Positions 35,649-42,945 of a DNA stretch of 64,000 nucleotides are shown piece after piece. The notes beneath the pieces were generated by a model. The model made no database searches. It was not told the origin of the DNA and saw nothing but the letters and a program-made list of their open reading frames with translations. The position numbers and the translations under genes are program-made. The first letter of the stretch is position 1; each line of letters begins with the position of its first letter. Origin of the DNA: Actinoplanes regularis (GTDB lineage: Bacteria > Actinomycetota > Actinomycetes > Mycobacteriales > Micromonosporaceae); NCBI RefSeq assembly GCF_900188005.1, contig NZ_FZNR01000014.1:124001-188000 (forward strand). Direction: 5' to 3'.

Positions 35649-37459
35649 CGGGCCTGCCGAGAATTCACTCGAAGTTGGGGACGGCGTCGCGCGGGCAGGG
35701 CCGGATCACGGCCGGGCCGCGACCAGGCCGCCGCCAGACGGGCGTAGGGGCCGGGCTCACCCAGCAGCACGTGATGCGGGCCGGACTGGACCAGGCGGCC
35801 GTCGGCGAGGACCAGGACCCGGTCGGCGGCCTCGGCCACCGGCATGCGATGCGCGATCGAGACGGTGGTCCGGCCACGGGTCAGCTCGGACAGGGCCCGC
35901 TGGACGGCCGCCTCCGTCCCCGGGTCGATGCCGGAGGTCGCCTCGTCGAAGATGACCAGGTCCGGGTCGGCGAGGGCGGTCCGGGCGAGGGCGACGAGCT
36001 GACGCTCGCCGATGGAGAGACGATCCCCACGTACGCCGACCCGCGTGTCCAGCCCGTCCGGCAGCGTCGCCAGCCAGTCGGCCAGCCCGAGCCGATGCAT
36101 GATCCGCAACGCGTCCTCATCGGTGGCGCCGGTGGCACCGAGACGGATGTTGTGGGCGATGCTCGCGTCGAAGAGGAACGGGTCCTGGGGAACGATCACC
36201 ACCCGGCCGGCCAGGTCGGCGAGCTGCTCGAGCGGCACCCCGCCCAGGTGGATCCGGCCGTCGGACGGCGGGAGGCGCCGGGTGAGCAGCTTGGCGAAGG
36301 TCGACTTGCCGGAACCGGTCCGGCCGACCACGGCGACATGCTCGCCCGGCTCGATCCGCACCGAGACGTCGTGCAGCACCGGCGGCCCACCGGGATAGCG
36401 GGCCGAGACGTGGTCGAGCCGCACGCCGACCGGACCCGCCGGCAGCGGGACACCGTCGCCGGGCAGGCCGGGCGGCGTGGTGACCAGCTCCAGCGCGCGC
36501 CGCCAGCCGGTCAGGGCGTTCTGCGCCTCGCCCAGGCTCTGCACCACGAACTGCAGCGGCCGCACGAAGAACGTCACCAGGAACACCGTCGCGACCACCT
36601 GCCCCGAGCTGAGCCGCCCCCACCAGACCCCGCCGAGCAGCACGGTCACGGTCATCGTGGAGATGGCCAGCTCGCCCAGGGAAGCGTTGAGGTGCAGCGG
36701 GATCTGGGTGCCGATCAGGCTGTCCCGGGACCGGTCGACCGCCGCGTCGAGTTTGGCGCGGGTCCGGTCCTGGCTGCCGGTGGACCGGATCAGCGGGCCG
36801 CCCAGCACCGCCTCGGCGACCGCGCTCTGCAGGGCGGACAGGTCCCGGCGGGCCCGGTCGAAACGGCGGGCGATCAGGCGCTGGGTCCACGCCATCACGG
36901 TCAGCAGCACCGCCGTGATCAACAGCACCGGCAGCGCCAGTTGCCAGCTGTAGGCCAGCAGAATGCCGGTGGCGATCAGCAGCTGCGCGATGTTGGTGAG
37001 GAACTGGATGCCGCCGCCCTGCAGGAACGTGGTCACCTGGTCGAGGTCGCCGGTCAGGCGGGTCACCAGGTCGGCGCTGGGCGCCCGGTCGGCGGTGGAC
37101 GCCGCCATGTCGTGGACCCGGCGCAGCCCGTCGCGGCGCAGCCCGGCCAGGGCCTCCTCGACCCGGTCCTGCAGGCGCCGGTTGAGCAGCAGCGACGAGA
37201 CTCCGGCGAGCAGCACCGCGCCGGCGCCGACCGCGACGGCCGGGCCGACCGTCTCCGGGGCGACGCCGGAGTCGATCACGTGCTGCACGGTCAGCGGCGC
37301 GATGATCCGGCCGGCCCCGGCCAGCAGCGCGAGCAGGAACGTCAGCCAGAGGCCCTGCCGCAGTCGCGGCGAGACCCGGATCATGGTCGCGATCAGCCGC
37401 CGGGGTCCCGCGCCTTGCAGTCCGGCGAGTACTTCAGTGGACAACTGACCACTCCTCAT
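35636..37459 (-). CDS. ABC exporter half-transporter (canonical NBD)
   Basis: 607-residue fused membrane and ATPase protein. About six membrane segments occupy residues 25-320; the ATPase follows with Walker A 'VAVVGRTGSGKSTFAKLL', signature 'LSIGERQLVALARTAL' and Walker B 'DLVIFDEATSGIDPG' with the catalytic Glu. It overlaps the upstream ABC gene by 26 bases. A TTG at 37444 with GAGGAG ahead is another possible start. The pair forms a heterodimeric exporter of lipids, drugs or peptides; substrate unknown. Confidence 0.9.
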   Translation of the reverse strand: MRSGQLSTEVLAGLQGAGPRRLIATMIRVSPRLRQGLWLTFLLALLAGAGRIIAPLTVQHVIDSGVAPETVGPAVAVGAGAVLLAGVSSLLLNRRLQDRVEEALAGLRRDGLRRVHDMAASTADRAPSADLVTRLTGDLDQVTTFLQGGGIQFLTNIAQLLIATGILLAYSWQLALPVLLITAVLLTVMAWTQRLIARRFDRARRDLSALQSAVAEAVLGGPLIRSTGSQDRTRAKLDAAVDRSRDSLIGTQIPLHLNASLGELAISTMTVTVLLGGVWWGRLSSGQVVATVFLVTFFVRPLQFVVQSLGEAQNALTGWRRALELVTTPPGLPGDGVPLPAGPVGVRLDHVSARYPGGPPVLHDVSVRIEPGEHVAVVGRTGSGKSTFAKLLTRRLPPSDGRIHLGGVPLEQLADLAGRVVIVPQDPFLFDASIAHNIRLGATGATDEDALRIMHRLGLADWLATLPDGLDTRVGVRGDRLSIGERQLVALARTALADPDLVIFDEATSGIDPGTEAAVQRALSELTRGRTTVSIAHRMPVAEAADRVLVLADGRLVQSGPHHVLLGEPGPYARLAAAWSRPGRDPALPARRRPQLRVNSRQARQKT

Positions 37460-39188
37460 GGGCGAGTCGTGAGAACGGATCCGGCACCTGGTCCGCGGTG
37501 CCGGCGGCGACGATCCGGCCCTCGCGCAGGACCACGATCCGATCGGCGATCTCCACCGGGCCGGGGCGGTTGGTGCTGATCAGCACCGTCGGGCCACCGT
37601 CCGCGACCAGCTCGGCCAGTGCCGCCAGGACCTGCCGCTCCACCCGCGCGTCCAGCGCCGACGTCGCGTCGTCGAGCACCAGCAGCCGTGGCTCGCGCAG
37701 CAGGGCCCGGGCCAGGCAGACGCGCTGCCGCTGCCCGCCGGAGAGGGTGGCGCCCCGCTCCCCCACCACCGTGTCGAGGCCGTCCGGCAGCCCGCGCACG
37801 ATCTCGTCGGCGGCGGCCAGCCGCAGCGCGTGCCACAGCTCGTGCTCCCGGCGGGTCCGGCCCAGCTCGAGGTTGTCGCGGATCGACTCGGCGAACAGGA
37901 ACGGGCTCTGCGACACCACACCGACGTGCGCCGGCACCGCGTCCCGGGCCAGCTCGCGCACGTCGACGCCGTCCAGCAGCACCGATCCGGTGTCCGCGCG
38001 GGTCTGCCCGCCGGCCAGGTCGAGCAGGGTGGTCTTGCCCGACCCGACCGCGCCGACCACCACCGTTATCGTGCCGGGTTCGAGAACCAGGTCGAGGTCC
38101 GCGGCGATGCGCCGGCCCTGCCGGCTGACGCCGGCGCCGCGCAACTCCACCCGCATCGGCGCCGATCCGGTGAGTGCGAGAGGTCCGTCCTCGGCGAGCT
38201 GAGTGCTTTCCAGTACGCCCTGAACCCGCTCCCGCCCGGCCGACGACATCGGCAGCATCGACAGGAATCTGCTGATCACGTTCAACGGGATGGCGATCGT
38301 GATCAGCAGATAGACGACGCCGACCAGGTCACCAACGCTGAGCGTGCCCGCCTGCACCCGCGGCGCCCCGAGCACGAGCACGGCCAGGACCGCCGCCGTC
38401 GGCAGCAGTTCGAGCAGCGGGTCGAAGAGCGAGCTGACCGAGGCCATCCGCAGGGCCGCGGTCCGCAGCCGCCGCACGCCCGGCGTGAACCGGGCGTCCT
38501 CGACCTCGATCAGCCCGAGGCCGCGTACCACCGGACCGCCCTCGATCGACTCGTGCGCGAGCCCACTCACGACGCCCCGGGCGGCCTGGGCCTCGCGGGC
38601 CCGCGGCGCGAGCAGCCGCTGATAGGTCACGTTCAGGGCGAGCACCAGCCCGACCAGGGCCAGTCCGGCCAGGCCGAGCGCCAGGGCCCGGCGGAACAGC
38701 TCGGTGAGGGCGAGCAGCAGCATGAACACCATGCCGACGGCGAAGTAGGCGAACTGCATCGGTGACCAGAGCGCGTCCACGTCGCCGGCCGCGTGCGCGA
38801 GCAGCTTCCCGGGCGCTCGGTCCCGGTGCCAGTCGGGATGCAGGTCGAGGTAGCGGCGCACCACGGCACGACGGGTCTCGGCCTGGGCGCGGTACTGGAC
38901 GCGCCCGGTGGCGATCCCGCGTACCAGGATGGTGACCCACCGTGTCGCGGAGACACCGAGGATGAACAGCGCGCTCAGCCACCACGTGCTCGCCGGCACG
39001 TCCTCGCCGGCCAGCGCCGGGATCACCAGATGGTCGGTCGCCCAGGCGATCGCCGAGGCACCGGCCACCATCGTCGATCCGTTGATCAGCCCGGCGACCG
39101 TGGCGGCGAGCGCCGTCCCCGGATCGGTCCGGGCGCCGGCGAACTGAGCCGCCAGGGCGGACTTCCGGCGCAGGTCAGGCGCGGCCAC
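37434..39188 (-). CDS. ABC exporter half-transporter (degenerate NBD)
   Basis: 584-residue partner of the downstream ABC protein. The membrane part spans about 25-330. The ATPase has Walker A 'VVVGAVGSGKTTLLDLA', signature 'LSGGQRQRVCLARALL' and Walker B 'RLLVLDDATSALDARVE', where Asp replaces the catalytic Glu. In heterodimeric exporters such as TM287/288 this marks the half with the non-hydrolysing site. The downstream gene supplies the canonical site, so the two make one asymmetric transporter. Confidence 0.9.
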   Translation of the reverse strand: MAAPDLRRKSALAAQFAGARTDPGTALAATVAGLINGSTMVAGASAIAWATDHLVIPALAGEDVPASTWWLSALFILGVSATRWVTILVRGIATGRVQYRAQAETRRAVVRRYLDLHPDWHRDRAPGKLLAHAAGDVDALWSPMQFAYFAVGMVFMLLLALTELFRRALALGLAGLALVGLVLALNVTYQRLLAPRAREAQAARGVVSGLAHESIEGGPVVRGLGLIEVEDARFTPGVRRLRTAALRMASVSSLFDPLLELLPTAAVLAVLVLGAPRVQAGTLSVGDLVGVVYLLITIAIPLNVISRFLSMLPMSSAGRERVQGVLESTQLAEDGPLALTGSAPMRVELRGAGVSRQGRRIAADLDLVLEPGTITVVVGAVGSGKTTLLDLAGGQTRADTGSVLLDGVDVRELARDAVPAHVGVVSQSPFLFAESIRDNLELGRTRREHELWHALRLAAADEIVRGLPDGLDTVVGERGATLSGGQRQRVCLARALLREPRLLVLDDATSALDARVERQVLAALAELVADGGPTVLISTNRPGPVEIADRIVVLREGRIVAAGTADQVPDPFSRLAHEEWSVVH

Positions 39189-39221
39189 GGCGACCCGGGA
39201 TCGCGCCGGAGCCTGGGGCGG

Positions 39222-39959
39222 TCACGCGTAGGTCCTCTCGGTGCGGGCGATCAGGGCCCGGTTGCGCAGGCGTTCCAGGAAGAGGACGACCGTGGCGGCG
39301 ACGGTGCGGTGGCTCTGGTCGTTTAGCACGTCGTGCTGCGCGTCGGCGATGCTGACGAGATCGGCGCGGGGCACGGTGGCGTACCAGTCGCGGACACCGT
39401 CGAGCGGGCTGATCGGATCCGCCGTTCCGTGCAGGCCCAGGACCGGGACGGTGATCTCACCGGGGAGGTCCGGATCGAACCAGTCGGCGGGCAGGTCCGT
39501 GAAGAGCTCGCCGGGGCGTACCCCGGACTCGCTGATCCGGCCCCGGTGGGTGGGGCAGGAGGTGCGGGCGTCGAGCTCGCCGGCCCAGTCCCGGCTCGCG
39601 GTCGCCCGCGGCGAGGCCGGCAGGCCGGCCAGGATCAGCGCGGAGGCGCGGGGCAGGCGGTGGCTCGCGGCCAGCAGCGCGGCGTACGCGGCTCCGGCGT
39701 CCGAACCGACCACGATCCGTGGCTTCGCCGGATCGGCGGCGTCCAGCAACGCGACCAGTTGCTCCCGCGCCCGGACCGGATCGTCGGTGGGTGCGGTGAT
39801 CGCGTGCACCCGGTACGCGTCGGATGCCAGCCGGCGGCCGAAGCGCTCGTAGACCCGGGCGGACTCGCCGCGCCCGGGGAGAAGGACCAACGTTCCACGC
39901 AACGGGATCGGGTCGGGTTCGATCCAGGTGTGGACGGTGTCCTCGAAGGCGAGTGTCAT
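39222..39959 (-). CDS. Alpha/beta hydrolase with Asp at the nucleophile position
   Basis: 245-residue alpha/beta-hydrolase-fold protein. The oxyanion strand is 'LRGTLVLLPGRGESARVY'. The nucleophile elbow reads VVGSDAGAAY, giving G85-S-D87-A-G89, with Asp where serine hydrolases have Ser. Acid Asp181 (HGTADPISPL) and His209 (DAQHDVLND) complete a triad. Asp nucleophiles are known in epoxide hydrolases and haloalkane dehalogenases, but Ser86 next to it leaves room for other readings. It is the first gene before the ABC pair on the same strand (33 bases), with GGGAAGG before the ATG. Confidence 0.75.
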   Translation of the reverse strand: MTLAFEDTVHTWIEPDPIPLRGTLVLLPGRGESARVYERFGRRLASDAYRVHAITAPTDDPVRAREQLVALLDAADPAKPRIVVGSDAGAAYAALLAASHRLPRASALILAGLPASPRATASRDWAGELDARTSCPTHRGRISESGVRPGELFTDLPADWFDPDLPGEITVPVLGLHGTADPISPLDGVRDWYATVPRADLVSIADAQHDVLNDQSHRTVAATVVLFLERLRNRALIARTERTYA

Positions 39960-40123
39960 CGGGGGCCTTCCCGGTAGTAAACTCTACAACGCCCACCAAG
40001 CTAGTAGGCTTTTGCTCCGGCTGTCCAACCACAATCGCGAGCACGAGCCATCACGGCTGCTCATCAATCCGATCGGAAATCGAAGTTGGACACCCTCGAC
40101 GGCCGGCAACCATGCTGACCTGC

Positions 40124-41707
40124 ATGACCTCGGCATCAACCCCCACCGAAACCATCGCCGGTGCCGATCATCCCGCTCGCTATGTGGTGATCGGGGCGGG
40201 CGCGGTCGGCGCGTCGATCGCCGCCGAGCTGCACCGGTCCGGGGTGGAGACGCTGCTGGTCGCCCGCGGCGCCCAGCTCGCCGCGCTGCGCGAGCACGGC
40301 CTGACCTACGTACGGCCGGACGGCTCCCACCGGCTGCGCATCCCGGTCGCCGCCGGGCCGGACGAGGTGGAACTGACCGAGCACGACGTGCTGCTGCTGG
40401 CCACCAAGAGCCAGGACACCGCCGGGGCGGCGGCCGAGTGGGCGTGGCGGCCGGTCAAACGCACCGACGGCGGCACCGGTGTCGCGGCGGCCGAGCTGCC
40501 GCTGGTCACCCTGCAGAACGGCCTCGCCAACGAGCGGACCGCGCTGCGCTGGTTCGACCGGGTGATCGGCGGCGTCGTGTGGATCCCGGCGACCTACGTG
40601 GTACCCGGCGAGATCGTCAACCACGGCCACCCGGTGCCGGCCGTGCTCTTCCTGGGTGAATACCCGAACGGGACCGGCGCGGTCACCGAACGGATCGCGA
40701 CCGGGCTGCGCAAGGGCGGGTTCACCGTCCACCCGGTCCCGGACATCACCGCACACAAGGCCGCCAAGCTGCTCGGGAACCTGGTCAACACGCTCGACGC
40801 GCTGTACCCGCCGAGCGCGCTGCGCGACGCCGCGCTGGAGACGCTGCGCGCCGAGGCCCGGGCCGTCTACGCCGCCGCCGGGATCGTCCCGGCCACCCCG
40901 GACCAGAGCGGCTTCACCGTCGCCGAGATCGCCACGCACCCCCGGGCCGGCAACTCGACCCGGCAGAGCCTCACCCGCGCCGCGCTGCCCGAGACCGACT
41001 ACCTCGACGGCGAGATCGTGCTGCTCGGACGCCTGCACGGGGTGCCGACACCGGCCGCCGCCGCGATCCAGGCCCGCGTCCACCGGGCGATCGCCGAGGC
41101 CACCCGGGCCGGTTCGCTGGACGACGCCGATCTCGCCGCCACCCTGCCCGCCCCTTCCGAGGCCGCCGGGGGCGACCCGCCGGTCGTGCTGGTCGGCGCG
41201 GACGAGGTGTACCGGCGGGCGGCACAGGCCAATCCGCCGGTGCTGCTGGACGTCCGATGGGCGCCGGGAGACCCGGACGGCGAGCGGCGTTACCGGGACG
41301 GGCACCTGCCCGGGGCGGTCCAGGTGGATCTGGACACCGATCTCGGCGGGCGGCACGAGACCGGTGCGGGGCCGCGCCCGCTGCCCTCGCCGCGCAGGCT
41401 CCAGGCGGCGGCACGGCGGTGGGGAATCCGGCGGGACACCACGGTCGTCGTCTACGACGACAACGGCGGGCCGGCCGCCGCCCGGGCCTGGTGGCTGCTG
41501 CGGTGGGCCGGCGTTCCCGACGTACGCGTCCTCGACGGTGGTCTCGCGGCGTGGCGCGACGCCGGCTTCGCCGAGGCCGCCGGGTCCGCACGGCCTCGCG
41601 CGGCCGGAGACATCGAGCTCGACGGTGGCCACCTGCCGGTGCCGGCAGCGGACGGGATGGCCACCCGTGGCGGCCGGGAATCTGTCCAGGCGACTGCCCA
41701 TCGCTGA
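40124..41707 (+). CDS. Ketopantoate-reductase-like domain fused to an N-terminal rhodanese domain
   Basis: 527-residue two-domain protein. Residues 18-330 are a PanE/ApbA-like NADPH reductase: 'YVVIGAGAVGASIAAELHRS' (GxGxxG 24-29), 'LLLATKSQDTAGAA', 'LPLVTLQNGLANE' and the helical C-terminus with 'AHKAAKLLGNLVNT'. Residues about 345-500 match the first, non-catalytic domain of a SseA-type thiosulfate sulfurtransferase: 'VLLDVRWAPGDPDGERRYRD', 'GHLPGAVQVDLDTDLG', 'WWLLRWAGVPDVRVLDGGLA'. The second domain with the active-site Cys is missing; the frame ends 27 residues after the conserved part. The reductase may act on ketopantoate or another 2-keto acid. ATG 40112 is an alternative start. Confidence 0.82.
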   Translation: MTSASTPTETIAGADHPARYVVIGAGAVGASIAAELHRSGVETLLVARGAQLAALREHGLTYVRPDGSHRLRIPVAAGPDEVELTEHDVLLLATKSQDTAGAAAEWAWRPVKRTDGGTGVAAAELPLVTLQNGLANERTALRWFDRVIGGVVWIPATYVVPGEIVNHGHPVPAVLFLGEYPNGTGAVTERIATGLRKGGFTVHPVPDITAHKAAKLLGNLVNTLDALYPPSALRDAALETLRAEARAVYAAAGIVPATPDQSGFTVAEIATHPRAGNSTRQSLTRAALPETDYLDGEIVLLGRLHGVPTPAAAAIQARVHRAIAEATRAGSLDDADLAATLPAPSEAAGGDPPVVLVGADEVYRRAAQANPPVLLDVRWAPGDPDGERRYRDGHLPGAVQVDLDTDLGGRHETGAGPRPLPSPRRLQAAARRWGIRRDTTVVVYDDNGGPAAARAWWLLRWAGVPDVRVLDGGLAAWRDAGFAEAAGSARPRAAGDIELDGGHLPVPAADGMATRGGRESVQATAHR

Positions 41708-41839
41708 GCGCCCACTCCGCTTACGGCGGCCACCGCCGCGTCAAGGGTCCGCACAACCTTCGTGACGCGACGGTGGCTGATTGCCGCTCACGGAGAAGAC
41801 CACACCGTCACAGCAACCAAAGAGAACCCCGCTGAAGGA

Positions 41840-42364
41840 TCAGAGCGGGCTGAGGGTCCAGTGCTGGTTCTTGCCGCCCCAACAGTGGTATTGCATGACA
41901 TTGGCGAAGTCAGCACTCTCACCACCAGCACCCCGGCCGTCGACATCGACCAGTCGCCAGCGCTGGTTGTCGCCGCCCCAACAGTGGTACTGCATGACAT
42001 TGGCGAAGTCGGCATTCTCACCACCAGCACCCCGGCCGTCGACATCAAGGCACTTGTCACTGTGCTGGGCCCGTATCTCGTAGTAGCCATTGCCCGCCTC
42101 GACAAACTTCCAGTGCTGGTTGTTGCCGCCCCAACATCGGTACTGCATGACGTCGGCAAGGTCGGCATTTGCACCACCGGATCCCCGGCCGTCGACATCA
42201 AGGCACTTGCCGCTGTGCTGGGCTCGTAACTCGTAATACCGGTTCGGCTCAGGTGCCGCCGTGGTCGCGTCGGCCCGCACCGGGCCGACCAGGATCGTCG
42301 TGGCCACGGCCCCCGTGCCGACGATTGCGAATAGTGTTCGCCGAAAAGACTTACTGTTCACCAT
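41840..42364 (-). CDS. Secreted ricin-type beta-trefoil lectin with shortened third repeat
   Basis: 174-residue exported lectin. A signal peptide (1-32, 'FAIVGTGAVATTILVGPVRA') is followed by three repeats ending in QxW (NNQHW, DNQRW, KNQHW). Repeats 1 and 2 have the full 'YYEIRAQHSDKCLDVDGRG' unit; repeat 3 begins directly at 'VDVDGRGAGG', so about 18 residues are lost. AAAGGATCA precedes the ATG. Carbohydrate binding, probably to plant or fungal glycans, is expected of the family. No catalytic domain is attached. Confidence 0.85.
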   Translation of the reverse strand: MVNSKSFRRTLFAIVGTGAVATTILVGPVRADATTAAPEPNRYYELRAQHSGKCLDVDGRGSGGANADLADVMQYRCWGGNNQHWKFVEAGNGYYEIRAQHSDKCLDVDGRGAGGENADFANVMQYHCWGGDNQRWRLVDVDGRGAGGESADFANVMQYHCWGGKNQHWTLSPL

Positions 42365-42945
42365 TGATCCTTTGCGTCGGATACCAGTGTTCCGCATTCC
42401 GTCAGGTTGCGATCGCCTACAATCACACGGTGCTGACGAGCCCAAAACTTGGGGACCATCACCGTAACCGGTAAAGAAATGACATGAAGCCGACCGCAAC
42501 AAGACTGTGGGAAATTCACAGAATATCCCAACCGTGCGGAGGCCAGAACGATTATGCAGTCACGAATCCGACGGCCCGGCTGGAGCTGGTACATGTGAAC
42601 GCCGTCAGGCAGCTGAGCGATGAACCTGTTGTCGGCTCGCGACACCTCTGCCGATTCGTCGGAATATGGGGAGAACGAAAACGGGCCCGCTAAATGCGGT
42701 CAACTGCGGGGACTCCGGGTCCTCGTACTGATAGGTGGCGGCATTGTTCCGACAGCGTCGATCAACAGCCATCGCCCGGCAGAGTGACGATCCGGGCGCC
42801 GAAGCGGCGGCCGGCCGGTCCCGGCAGGTGTGACCCAGTCCCGAGCTGCGGGAAGCCGCCGCCGGGCCGGCACACCATGTCGGTAATGTGCGAGCCGCGT
42901 TAAGCACTGGTCAACACCGCCCGACGAAAGATTGCCCTGGATATC
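42365..42945. other. Intergenic region between lectin and flavin/Fe-S dehydrogenase genes
   Basis: About 580 bases of lower-GC sequence in the left half, with no gene I can support. It holds the divergent promoters of the lectin gene (minus) and the large dehydrogenase (plus). Short frames inside lack family features. No convincing terminator or operator was seen. Confidence 0.55.

Noticed and set aside
42484-42903. Short plus-strand frames between the lectin and dehydrogenase genes
   Set aside because: No ribosome binding sites at the starts, no family features, and different frames of similar quality overlap each other.
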